Assembly: GCA_041664945.1 (NCBI GenBank)
Contig: JBAYJY010000090.1
Coordinates: forward strand, 1-18,042
Source: JBAYJY01 sp041664945
Lineage (GTDB): Bacteria > UBP15 > UBA6099
Direction: 5' to 3'
DNA: 18,042 nucleotides
Of the stretch, positions 7,243-14,185 are shown piece by piece. The notes below the pieces were generated by a model that saw only the letters and a program-made list of their open reading frames with translations, searched no databases and was not told where the DNA came from. Positions within the stretch are counted from its first letter, which is position 1, and the number at the start of each line of letters is the position of its first letter. The translations under genes and the position numbers were made by a program.

Positions 7243-8823
7243 ATGAACCGGACTCAGACAAACAACGGCGAATTGATACTGGCCATAGACGCAGGAACGC
7301 AGTCGATTCGCGCGGCCGCCGTGGACCTCAACGGCAACATTATCGATATAGTTAAAACGCCGCTGAATAGCTGTAACGCCTCGCAGCCGGGCTGGGCTGA
7401 ACAGGAGCCGGATTATTTCTGGAAAACTCTTTGTTCTTCATGTCTCGCATTATTTGATAAAGCGCCGGGAATAAAGAGCCGTATTCAAGGCGTGACTGTG
7501 ACAACACAGCGCAGCACTGTAATTGACGTGGATATAAACGGGAAACCGCTCAGGCCGGCTATCGTATGGCTCGACGAGCGGAAAGCTGACTCAGAAAACA
7601 CTATTCCTGCTTTTCTGCGGCCCGTTCTGAAACTTTTAAAATATGATGAACTGATCGATGTTGTTATCCGCGACTGCGAGGCGACATGGATCAGGCAGAA
7701 TCAGCCTGAAATATGGGCGCAGACTCACAAGCACCTGTTTCTTTCCGGCTGGTTCATGTTCCGGCTGACAGGCGAGTTCATTGATTCGAGCGGCAACATT
7801 TCCGGGTTCGTTCCATACAACATAAAAAAAGGGCAATGGGCGGGCAGATTCCATCCAAGTTCCCGTCTGTTTCCGATAGAGCCGGAGAAGCTGCCGGCGC
7901 TTGTGAAACCGACCGAACTTCTCGGTTACATCACCTGCAAAGCATCCGAAGAAACGGGCATCCCGAAAGGCCTGCCTGTAATAGCTGCGGCCAACGACAA
8001 GGCATGCGAGATTATCGGCGCGGGGTGCATTTCTCCGGAAACGGCATGCGTCAGTTTCGGCACTATATCCACAATCAACACCCAGAACGATAGATACGTT
8101 GAGATAAAACCTTTCTGGCCCCCCTATCCTTCCGCGATTCCGGATTGCTACTACACTGAAATAGCTGTAATGCGGGGCGCATGGATGATTACATGGTTCA
8201 AGGAAGAGTTCGGCTTGCAGGAACGTCTGGAGGCCGCAGAAAAAGGAGTGACGCCGGAGCAACTGCTCGACAGGCTGATAGAAAACGTGCCGCCGGCCGC
8301 CATGGGACTGATGCTTCAGCCTTACTGGGCTCCTTCGCCCGATAAGGCTGAATGCGCGCGAGGTTCAATAATCGGTTTCTGCGATGTTCACAAGCGGGCG
8401 CACTTATACCGCGCGATTCTCGAGGGACTTGTCTTCGCGCTCAAGGAAGGCTCGCAACTCACTGAAAAGAAAAACAAAACGCGTGTTACAGGTTTGCGGG
8501 TGTCGGGCGGCGGTTCCCAGAGCGATTCAGTCATGCAGATATGCGCAGATGTTTTCGCCATGCCGTCACAGCGTCCGCACACCCATGAGACCTCTGTTCT
8601 CGGCGCTGCGATAGACGCCGCGGTTGGCTTGAAATATTACCAGGATTTTCCGCAGGCGGTTAAAGAAATGACGCGTGTCGGCAAGGTCTTTGAACCGATC
8701 GAAAAAAATGTGGGAATATATAAAGAACTCTATGAAAGAGTTTACCTAAAGATGTACAAGCGCCTGCTTCCTCTTTTTCGGGAAATTCAGGACATCACCG
8801 GTTATCCGCCTAAACATGAGTGA
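7243..8823 (+). CDS. FGGY-family carbohydrate/polyol kinase
   Basis: An ATP-dependent kinase of the FGGY family (glycerol, xylulose, ribulose, gluconate and related kinases), 526 aa, full length. Landmarks are the N-terminal phosphate loop DAGTQSIRA from Asp16, QPGWAEQEPDYFW, TTQRSTV (Arg90, Ser91), the probable catalytic base Asp at about residue 251 in AANDKACEIIGAGC, and the C-terminal nucleotide-binding motif SGGGSQSD (421-428) followed by ETSVLGAAIDAAVG. In E. coli GlpK the glycerol hydroxyls are held by an Arg-Glu pair in QRETT; here the Glu position is Ser, and the C-terminal motif looks more like xylulokinase and YgcE-type kinases. Glycerol is therefore possible but not favoured. It begins 19 bases after the AGPS-like gene with no strong ribosome site, which suggests translational coupling. 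It is the last gene of the operon; no clear terminator follows. Confidence 0.92.
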   Translation: MNRTQTNNGELILAIDAGTQSIRAAAVDLNGNIIDIVKTPLNSCNASQPGWAEQEPDYFWKTLCSSCLALFDKAPGIKSRIQGVTVTTQRSTVIDVDINGKPLRPAIVWLDERKADSENTIPAFLRPVLKLLKYDELIDVVIRDCEATWIRQNQPEIWAQTHKHLFLSGWFMFRLTGEFIDSSGNISGFVPYNIKKGQWAGRFHPSSRLFPIEPEKLPALVKPTELLGYITCKASEETGIPKGLPVIAAANDKACEIIGAGCISPETACVSFGTISTINTQNDRYVEIKPFWPPYPSAIPDCYYTEIAVMRGAWMITWFKEEFGLQERLEAAEKGVTPEQLLDRLIENVPPAAMGLMLQPYWAPSPDKAECARGSIIGFCDVHKRAHLYRAILEGLVFALKEGSQLTEKKNKTRVTGLRVSGGGSQSDSVMQICADVFAMPSQRPHTHETSVLGAAIDAAVGLKYYQDFPQAVKEMTRVGKVFEPIEKNVGIYKELYERVYLKMYKRLLPLFREIQDITGYPPKHE

Positions 8824-9156
8824 ATTCTTTTATTTGTAAATCAATCATATTCTTATCATTATTATGAAAGTTAAATCACTCGCATTCCAAAACCTCGCAT
8901 AACTAAAGGCTCTATTAGACATTACCCGAATATACGGATGCCACTCCACGCCTGCAATTGTAGTAATTGATTTTTCTAATATTACAAATTTGGAAAAAGG
9001 CTCGATTTTGCATGTTTTTCATAGAGGCAGTAAAAAAATATATTTAAGTTTCTTTAAGTTGATATGGAACATTTTAAAGAGTCCGGTTGTTCTTAGATAA
9101 GAACGATATTAGACAGATTAAGGCATGAGATGCTGCAAACTACGGGGGACACCGCC
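8824..9156. other. 333-bp AT-rich gap between the kinase and sigma factor genes
   Basis: No ORF of interest, RNA gene or convincing rho-independent terminator is seen after the kinase stop. A modest promoter-like pair, TTGCAT (9008-9013), 17 bp, TAAAAA (9031-9036), points toward the sigma gene. The strongest structure is the palindrome at 9089-9104, listed separately. The whole stretch is much more AT-rich than the genes around it. Confidence 0.5.
9089..9104. promoter_or_regulatory. 16-bp inverted repeat upstream of the sigma factor gene
   Basis: GTTCTTAGATAAGAAC: two perfect 7-base arms around a 2-base centre, ending 52 bases before the likely start codon at 9157. Its position and dyad symmetry suggest an operator for a dimeric repressor or activator of the sigma gene. 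It lacks a following T-run, so it is not a terminator. I do not recognise the bound protein. Confidence 0.45.
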
Positions 9157-9972
9157 ATGAAACAGGAACAAACGGCAGTGAAAACGAGAAAGAATACAAA
9201 GAAGGAAGGACCTGTTTATTCGCAGGGTTTCAGGAAAGACGATCTTGATGACAGAAACAAGTTCATCGAGCACCATCTTCCGCTTGTTATCAGCATTGCC
9301 AAAAAACGCGCCAATCAGGGCCTTGAATTCGATGATCTCGTTCAGGAAGGCATTCTCGGACTGATTACTGCATCTGAGAAATTTGACCCCGGCAGAGGTT
9401 TCCGGTTCAGCACATACGCGACCTGGTGGATAAGACAGGCGATCGACGATGCTGTGCTCAAACACGGCGATACCGTCAGGAAACCTTCAAATTATGCTTC
9501 CCACCTCAAAAACCTGTTGAATGTCACAAAGAAGCTCGTAAAAGACCTTGGCCGTGAACCTACCGCAGACGAGATATCATTAGAGGCGGAAATCGACAAG
9601 AACATGGTCCGCCAACTGCTTTCATTGATACCAGGCACCGTTTCTCTTGATTCACCGATTTCCGAAATGGATGAACAGAACAACAATTACATGGAAGTTT
9701 TGGAAGATCGAGCCGCGGACAGTCCGCTCGAAAGCAGCATTCGTCTTCACATGCAGGAAGACCTCGAAAGCGCGCTCCATAATCTTTCCGATAAAGAGCG
9801 AAAGATTGTTCAGATGAGGTTCGGGTTAACTGACGGCGAAACGCGCTCTTTGCGAGAAGTAGGCAAAATATTCAGCCTTTCGCCCGAGCGCATCAGGCAG
9901 ATCGAGGAAGGCGCTCTCACAAAACTTCGCCGGCTCGGCAAGGTTAAAATGCTTAAAGAATATTTAAACTGA
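9157..9972 (+). CDS. Alternative sigma70-family RNA polymerase sigma factor (RpoD/RpoS-type, group 2-like)
   Basis: A sigma factor of 271 aa with regions 2, 3 and 4 but no long region 1. Region 2 runs from about residue 33 (HLPLVISIAKKRANQGLEF), through DLVQEGILGL, to GFRFSTYATWWIRQAI (81-96), the near-invariant -10 melting segment. Region 3 follows (about 118-165), and region 4 has LREVGKIFSLSPERIRQIE (232-250), the -35 recognition helix. Two places depart from housekeeping sigma: TVRKPSNYA replaces the usual TIRIPVHM at the region 2.4/3.0 boundary, and Pro243 sits where E. coli sigma70 has Arg584, a -35 contact. This suggests a specialised promoter set. The ATG at 9157 is chosen because GGGGGA lies about 9 bases upstream; an in-frame ATG at 9130 is the alternative. 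The stop is 12 bp from the convergent acetyltransferase stop. Confidence 0.93.
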   Translation: MKQEQTAVKTRKNTKKEGPVYSQGFRKDDLDDRNKFIEHHLPLVISIAKKRANQGLEFDDLVQEGILGLITASEKFDPGRGFRFSTYATWWIRQAIDDAVLKHGDTVRKPSNYASHLKNLLNVTKKLVKDLGREPTADEISLEAEIDKNMVRQLLSLIPGTVSLDSPISEMDEQNNNYMEVLEDRAADSPLESSIRLHMQEDLESALHNLSDKERKIVQMRFGLTDGETRSLREVGKIFSLSPERIRQIEEGALTKLRRLGKVKMLKEYLN

Positions 9973-9984
9973 TAGTTTTTCGGC

Positions 9985-10410
9985 TTAATAATCCGGCGAA
10001 AGTCTTTTGCTGAAATATTTCACTTCTACATGGCAAACGTAACCCATGCTTTCAGACGCCTTTATTGACGCTTTGTTATCCTCATAAATCGTGGCTGCGA
10101 TTATGTTAATGCCGGCCTTCAGAAATTCATGCTCGACAGCGGCGATAAGTTCCTTTGCGATTCCGCGCCCCTGCGCGGCCGGCAATACTGCCAGCCTGTT
10201 GATCCAGCCTTTTCTCCTGTCGTGAGTTCCGAAAATAACTCCTATTATCTTTCCGTTTTCTTCGGCTACCAACATGGTTTTGCTGAATATTTCGAGCTGT
10301 CTGCTTATTGCATCGCGGCTGTCGCGCCCATTAGGCCTGTGATCGAGCCCTGATTCGGCCCAAATATAAAGAACGGCTTCATAATCGTCGAGCGTCATTC
10401 CACGTATCAT
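9985..10410 (-). CDS. GNAT-family N-acetyltransferase
   Basis: A small acetyl-CoA-dependent acetyltransferase of 141 aa, full length for the single-domain GNAT fold. The acetyl-CoA pyrophosphate loop is clear in VLPAAQGRGIAKELI (Gln80-Gly81-Arg82-Gly83-Ile84-Ala85), preceded by the beta-4 strand GWINRLAV. The C-terminal part has NIIAATIYEDNKASIKASESMG, the usual Asn-x-x-Ala-x-x-x-Tyr-like tail of the fold. The acceptor (protein N-terminus, lysine or small amine) cannot be predicted. The start at 10410 has a GGAGCGG about 7-9 bases upstream. It may be the last gene of the minus-strand run, separated from the secreted protein gene by 109 bp. Confidence 0.9.
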   Translation of the reverse strand: MIRGMTLDDYEAVLYIWAESGLDHRPNGRDSRDAISRQLEIFSKTMLVAEENGKIIGVIFGTHDRRKGWINRLAVLPAAQGRGIAKELIAAVEHEFLKAGINIIAATIYEDNKASIKASESMGYVCHVEVKYFSKRLSPDY

Positions 10411-10519
10411 TATTTTCCGCTCCGTTATATTGATGACTGTTTAATGCAAACATGACAATTGCCAGTTAATTGGATAATAATCTTTCGAAATCCATCTGAA
10501 ATATCAAAAAGCGCCCTGA

Positions 10520-11173
10520 TTATTTCCAGTTGGCGGGTTTTTCAAATATCATGTCTTTCCGGGAAAAATCAACAATAAGGCTGTCGACGACATTGATCGA
10601 AACAATCGCTTCGCGATCTATAAGGCCATAAGAAATTCTTTTGCCGACAAAAATCGTTTTAAAAACTCCGACCACGCGGCCGTCGAGCAACACAGCAGCA
10701 GTCTGGCCGAATTCGACGCCGTCCTTTGCGCCGCGATCGATAACAGCCCAAATTCGGCCGTCAGGCGCCAACGAGTTGAATAGTATCCGCGCGAGCGATG
10801 TGTTTTCCAATCTCGGTTGTAGGCTTTCCGGCCGCGGGATAGCCACATCATCTTTGTTAGTCAGCAGAATGTCCCTTATGGGTGAGTAAAAATTGCCGTA
10901 AACATTCAGTCTGCCTACGTTTGTGACGTAAAACATTCCTATGATGTCGTCCCCGCGCATGACGTGCATTTCCTGCCCGACACGCAACGGATTCTGCTCG
11001 TCGTTTACGATTGCCATGCGCTTCCCGCCGTCCCCAATTGAATTGGGACGCACGAAATTATACTGGTCGGCATAACCGGGTATCCTGTTCTCGCCTGATG
11101 CTGATACGCAAATAATCAATATGAGCGCCGATATTGCCTGCAGAATCAATGATCTGAAGTTGTTAGTTCTCAA
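10520..11173 (-). CDS. Secreted protein of unknown function (TTG start)
   Basis: A 217 aa exported protein I do not recognise. The N-terminus has two Arg residues followed by the hydrophobic stretch SLILQAISALILIICVSAS, a probable signal peptide cleaved near residue 27, so it would act in the periplasm or outside. The mature part looks all-beta, with two related-looking small-barrel segments: one around RVGQEMHVMRGDDIIGMFYV, the other around KDGVEFGQTAAVLLDGRVVG. Each consists of a Val-Gly or Phe-Gly turn, then a hydrophobic strand, a charged turn and another strand ending in Val-x-x-Val-Gly. No catalytic motif is seen. The only possible upstream start is the TTG at 11173, since a stop lies six codons before it; an AAGGAG about 12 bases upstream is rather far. 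It starts 15 bp after the lipoprotein stop, so the two are probably co-expressed. Confidence 0.8.
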   Translation of the reverse strand: MRTNNFRSLILQAISALILIICVSASGENRIPGYADQYNFVRPNSIGDGGKRMAIVNDEQNPLRVGQEMHVMRGDDIIGMFYVTNVGRLNVYGNFYSPIRDILLTNKDDVAIPRPESLQPRLENTSLARILFNSLAPDGRIWAVIDRGAKDGVEFGQTAAVLLDGRVVGVFKTIFVGKRISYGLIDREAIVSINVVDSLIVDFSRKDMIFEKPANWK

Positions 11174-11188
11174 AAAGAGCGCCGCTCC
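11172..11188 (-). terminator. Very small hairpin and T5 between lipoprotein and secreted-protein genes
   Basis: On the minus strand GAGC-GGC-GCTC is followed by TTTTT, immediately after the lipoprotein stop and overlapping the start region of the next gene. The stem is only four pairs, so termination would be weak at best. It may instead limit translation of the TTG-started gene by masking its distant ribosome site. Confidence 0.2.
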
Positions 11189-13024
11189 TTAGTTGTTGAA
11201 ATAAGGTTCTAAATTCTTAACCAGCCAGAAGAGTTCTTTTTTGACGCCTGCGACATCGAGAGCTGATTCAACCTGCGTCTTAACAGTTCCGCCCTGCTTG
11301 ATTTTCGTATATACGTCCTGAATTGGGCTTATCGAAAGTCCGACAGCGATCCTGTCGACGGAGACGCTTCCGTTGTACCACGTCTCCATGTTCGCGCAAG
11401 CGGTGGAATCGCTGTTAATCATGCAATTCAAAACATCTTCGAAAGCCGCTTCGGAAGCGCGAAGCTTCGGCAGCGATTTGTCGTAATGAGATTCGATCAA
11501 CTGGAAAATCTCTTCTTTTTCAGGGCATCCTGTCGCAGTGACAGTTGTTCCGGACATTGCGATCGAGCATTCTTTGTGGTTTACGTACATTGTCATAGCT
11601 TTGGCCGCAGTCGCCGGGGCAAGATACGTTTCGAGCACGGCTTGAACCTGAGCGTCCGTAGGATTCGACAGGGCTGTTAGATCGTGCTCGAGAAGCATAA
11701 GGTTGTCATTTTTCGTCCTGTCGTTCATCTCAAACGGATTTAGCGCCGTGCCCAGGTCGGCTATGAAGGCCGTAGTCGCCCATACCGTCACCCAGCCGTC
11801 CATAACACCGTTTTCGCCGGTCATGGAGGTTGTGCCTTCAGAGGCTACGCCGAGCTGTCCCATGTCTTTCAGAAGCGATTCAACTGACGCCGCTGAGGCG
11901 TCGCGCGTCGCTGCCGCTTTTTCAACTATCATGTCAATTAGAATTCCGCGCACAATGTCATAGCCGTTTATTATGTATTCCATATTTCCGGACGTGATTT
12001 GCGCATTGGCGGCGGCTAACGCGATTTTATCCTTTAAGTCGAGTCTCAATTGCGAAACAGAACCGTAAACATCGGAAGAAACGAAAGTGTCGCCGCTTTT
12101 AATCGCAAGAGCGGCATCCTTGATGGCCAATCGCTTTGCCGTCATGTTGGCGTCTGTGGCGCTATTGTCCCATGCTGCGATAACATCGGCGAGTTTCGAG
12201 GTCATCTCATTTATCTTTGTAGTCGTGTTGATGTTTGAAAGAGTGTTTGCCGCAGCCGTGCCGGCATCTGTGTAAATCGCCTGAACTGCGCTCCAGCCGT
12301 AGTCGGAACCGACTGCTGAAACGAGGTTTTTGATAGTTGCGTTCATTGTTGCCGCCGCTGGAGCGTCGAGGCTTGAGCTAAGAGCGTTGGATATGCATGC
12401 GGTGTCTGAAGCGTCGCAGGAGAGCGCCGGAGTGATCAGAGCCATGAAATCCTGCGCCTGTAGCTGTGTGGTAATGCTCGTGATGTAATCGGTGTCCTTG
12501 GCGAACATAAGTTCGTCAGCTTTAACGATATTCGAGAGAACCTTGTCCGGAGCGAGAATAAAAACGTCCGCCTGCCGGGTTGTCGCATAGTTGGCGGTGA
12601 CGCCTGTTTTGTCGGCGGCAAGACCGTCGAAAGCGACTTTGATGTTAGCCAACAGACTTGTTGCGGAACTGTGCGCGCCAGCTTCGACAACAACGTCTGC
12701 GGTCGTAGCGGAACCGAGATCAACAACGATGCTGAAACTGCCGTTCGCGGCTGTAAGATCCGTGGTTGCGTTCAGCAGCGCGCCGGTAGCGGCATTGTAG
12801 GCGTACACTCTAACGCCGCTGACTGAAGGAGCGGCTACCGAGCGATCCGCAACTCGGGGCGCGCCTACTGTCGAAAAAGCGCCTGATAATCTATATGTGT
12901 GGCTTGTCGAGGTTGGCGCCGCAGGAGTTGCGCCGCCGCCTCCGCCGCCTCCGCAGTTCGCGACTGCAAGCGACATCGCGCCGGCCATCAAAACCAATAG
13001 GCTTTTCCGGAATTTCTTCATCAT
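11189..13024 (-). CDS. Large lipoprotein of unknown function with poly-Gly after the lipobox cysteine
   Basis: A 611 aa membrane-anchored or surface lipoprotein. The N-terminus MMKKFRKSLLVLMAGAMSLA is a basic then hydrophobic signal, followed by Val-Ala-Asn-Cys24. Asn in the -1 position is unusual for a lipobox, but Cys24 followed by seven Gly and an Ala/Pro/Ser/Thr linker is typical of tethered lipoproteins. Residues about 40-160 resemble a carboxypeptidase-regulatory-like beta-sandwich (SGVRVYAYNAATGALLNATT and TAANGSFSIVVDL). The rest, about 160-600, is Ala-rich and mostly helical, with no motif I recognise. Two Cys pairs (SCDASDTACIS and NCMINSDSTACAN) could form disulfides. GAGGTG lies 6 bases ahead of the ATG at 13024. 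The small secreted protein follows by 15 bp and is a likely partner. Confidence 0.85.
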   Translation of the reverse strand: MMKKFRKSLLVLMAGAMSLAVANCGGGGGGGATPAAPTSTSHTYRLSGAFSTVGAPRVADRSVAAPSVSGVRVYAYNAATGALLNATTDLTAANGSFSIVVDLGSATTADVVVEAGAHSSATSLLANIKVAFDGLAADKTGVTANYATTRQADVFILAPDKVLSNIVKADELMFAKDTDYITSITTQLQAQDFMALITPALSCDASDTACISNALSSSLDAPAAATMNATIKNLVSAVGSDYGWSAVQAIYTDAGTAAANTLSNINTTTKINEMTSKLADVIAAWDNSATDANMTAKRLAIKDAALAIKSGDTFVSSDVYGSVSQLRLDLKDKIALAAANAQITSGNMEYIINGYDIVRGILIDMIVEKAAATRDASAASVESLLKDMGQLGVASEGTTSMTGENGVMDGWVTVWATTAFIADLGTALNPFEMNDRTKNDNLMLLEHDLTALSNPTDAQVQAVLETYLAPATAAKAMTMYVNHKECSIAMSGTTVTATGCPEKEEIFQLIESHYDKSLPKLRASEAAFEDVLNCMINSDSTACANMETWYNGSVSVDRIAVGLSISPIQDVYTKIKQGGTVKTQVESALDVAGVKKELFWLVKNLEPYFNN

Positions 13025-13079
13025 AATTTCACCTCGTGTTGTTTGTTGTGATTATTAATACAGTTCATGATTGATTTTA

Positions 13080-13109
13080 ATTCTATAAATTCCCTCCGTC
13101 AATCAACAA
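13080..13109 (-). promoter_or_regulatory. Possible promoter of the lipoprotein gene
   Basis: On the minus strand TTGTTG (13109-13104) and TAGAAT (13085-13080) are 18 bp apart, in the AT-rich gap of 175 bp ahead of the lipoprotein gene. The match is moderate. The gap length and loss of tight packing suggest a new transcription unit starts here. Confidence 0.3.
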
Positions 13110-13199
13110 TCTTACAATTACTGGAGAGTAAAATTCAACGCCAAAACGGCAGTCGCCTGCTTAAAAGCTGGAATTCATTTTTTGTAAATTGCTAAATAA

Positions 13200-13457
13200 T
13201 TAGTTCTTGAACACCATTTTTTTGACTTCAATGCCTGTGATGGCGCCGAGTTTTTTCGTGAGTTCGAGGCATTTTTTCTCGTCCCCTGTAAGTTCGAGAA
13301 TCAGCATCCCGTTCGTGGCGCAGAAATTCTCGTTCACCTCATGAAGGCCGATGCGCGTTTTGATGTTACAGCCGTATTCGGTCAGCAGCTTCTGAACGCT
13401 TGCCGCTTTTTTCAGTCTGTTCGTGATGTGAATTCCCAGGATAATGTGTTTCTTCAT
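13200..13457 (-). CDS. ACT-like small protein, TM1266 (iron-only hydrogenase system regulator-like) family
   Basis: An 85 aa single-domain protein with the beta-alpha-beta-beta-alpha-beta pattern of ACT-like folds: strand HIILGIHIT, helix KKAASVQKLLTEYG, strand KTRIGLHEV, strand MLILELTGD, helix KCLELTKKLGAI, final strand GIEVKKMVF. The order and spacing, and the closing Gly-Val/Ile-Glu-Val-Lys-x-Met-x-Phe, fit the family named after Thermotoga TM1266, often annotated as a putative iron-only hydrogenase regulator though its job is poorly established. It may bind a small ligand or metal. No hydrogenase or maturase gene is in the window. A strong GGAGG precedes the ATG. It lies 42 bp after the hydrolase gene and is probably co-transcribed with it. 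Confidence 0.75.
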   Translation of the reverse strand: MKKHIILGIHITNRLKKAASVQKLLTEYGCNIKTRIGLHEVNENFCATNGMLILELTGDEKKCLELTKKLGAITGIEVKKMVFKN

Positions 13458-13499
13458 ATTTCCTCCATTTTTAATTCCTTGATCAAAGTCAAAGAATGT

Positions 13500-14126
13500 T
13501 TATTCCTTTCCAGTTTCAATCTCCGAAAGAAAATCGCGAACGATCCCGCCTGTTTTAACTTCATTTCCAATGAAAAAATGGTCGGCTCCGGGAATTATTT
13601 CGATTCTTGCGCCCTGCTGTTCCGCGAAAGGCCGCAGTGAGTCAGTGTCGCAAAATTCGTCTAGAGAACCTGCGGCGAGAAGAAGCGGTTTCTTGTATTC
13701 GCAAAGAAAATCGAATGAATACATCATAGTCGGAGGAGCTACGCCGACAAGAGCGGCGACCCTATCTGCGGCGGCGCCCGCCTTCAATCCAACCGCTGCG
13801 CCGAAGGAATAACCGGCTATATAAATGCCGCCAATAGAAGCGTCTGCTGCGAGAAAAGCTATCGCGCGGTTTACATCTTCGACTTCACCAATTCCGTCGC
13901 CGTAAACGCCTCGGCTGCGCCCCACTCCGCGGAAATCGAAACGCAACGTTGTAAAATCAGCGTCTGCGAGAGCGGCTTCCATGCCGAGAATGACGTTGTT
14001 GTTCATAGATCCGCCGAACTGCGGATGCGGATGGCATAAAACAACCGCCGGAGCGCCGTCGCGCTCTGCATGTATAATCACACCGTGCAGCTTTTCATGG
14101 TCAGGTCCGAAGAATATGTCTTTCAT
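13500..14126 (-). CDS. Small alpha/beta hydrolase (COG2945-like)
   Basis: A 208 aa cytoplasmic serine hydrolase. It shows the family hallmark CHPHPQFGGSMNNNV (31-45), which forms the oxyanion region, then FDFRGVGRSRG (63-73), the nucleophile elbow GYSFG with Ser107, an acid candidate Asp156 in GSLDEF, and the catalytic His183 in GADHFF. The triad is complete. Related proteins are generally uncharacterised esterase-like enzymes or acyl hydrolases; no specific substrate can be read from the sequence. There is no signal peptide. The upstream gap to the 456-aa secreted protein gene is 59 bp and the ribosome site is weak, so expression probably depends on the IlvD-secreted protein transcript. It is followed by the ACT-like gene. 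Confidence 0.88.
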   Translation of the reverse strand: MKDIFFGPDHEKLHGVIIHAERDGAPAVVLCHPHPQFGGSMNNNVILGMEAALADADFTTLRFDFRGVGRSRGVYGDGIGEVEDVNRAIAFLAADASIGGIYIAGYSFGAAVGLKAGAAADRVAALVGVAPPTMMYSFDFLCEYKKPLLLAAGSLDEFCDTDSLRPFAEQQGARIEIIPGADHFFIGNEVKTGGIVRDFLSEIETGKE

Positions 14127-14185
14127 GACTTCAAGCGCCTTTATTTATATATTCGCGCCGCTTGTGAGCCGCGCCTCTTTTCCGT

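Noticed and set aside
7636..8262. 208-codon minus-strand open frame inside the FGGY kinase gene
   Set aside because: Antisense to conserved kinase sequence; composition is that of a shadow frame.
9973..9984. Shared bidirectional terminator between the convergent sigma and GNAT genes
   Set aside because: Only 12 bp separate the stops and no stem-loop with T-runs is seen there or just inside the gene ends.
12926..12957. GC-rich trinucleotide tract as a repeat or phase-variation element
   Set aside because: It is the codon run for the seven glycines after the lipobox cysteine, with mixed GGA and GGC codons; it reads as a normal lipoprotein linker and a change of unit number would not shift the frame.
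13141..13160. Hairpin GCAG-GCGA-CTGC on the minus strand after the ACT-like gene as a terminator
   Set aside because: Only four stem pairs and followed by CGTTTTGG rather than a proper T-run; too weak to call.
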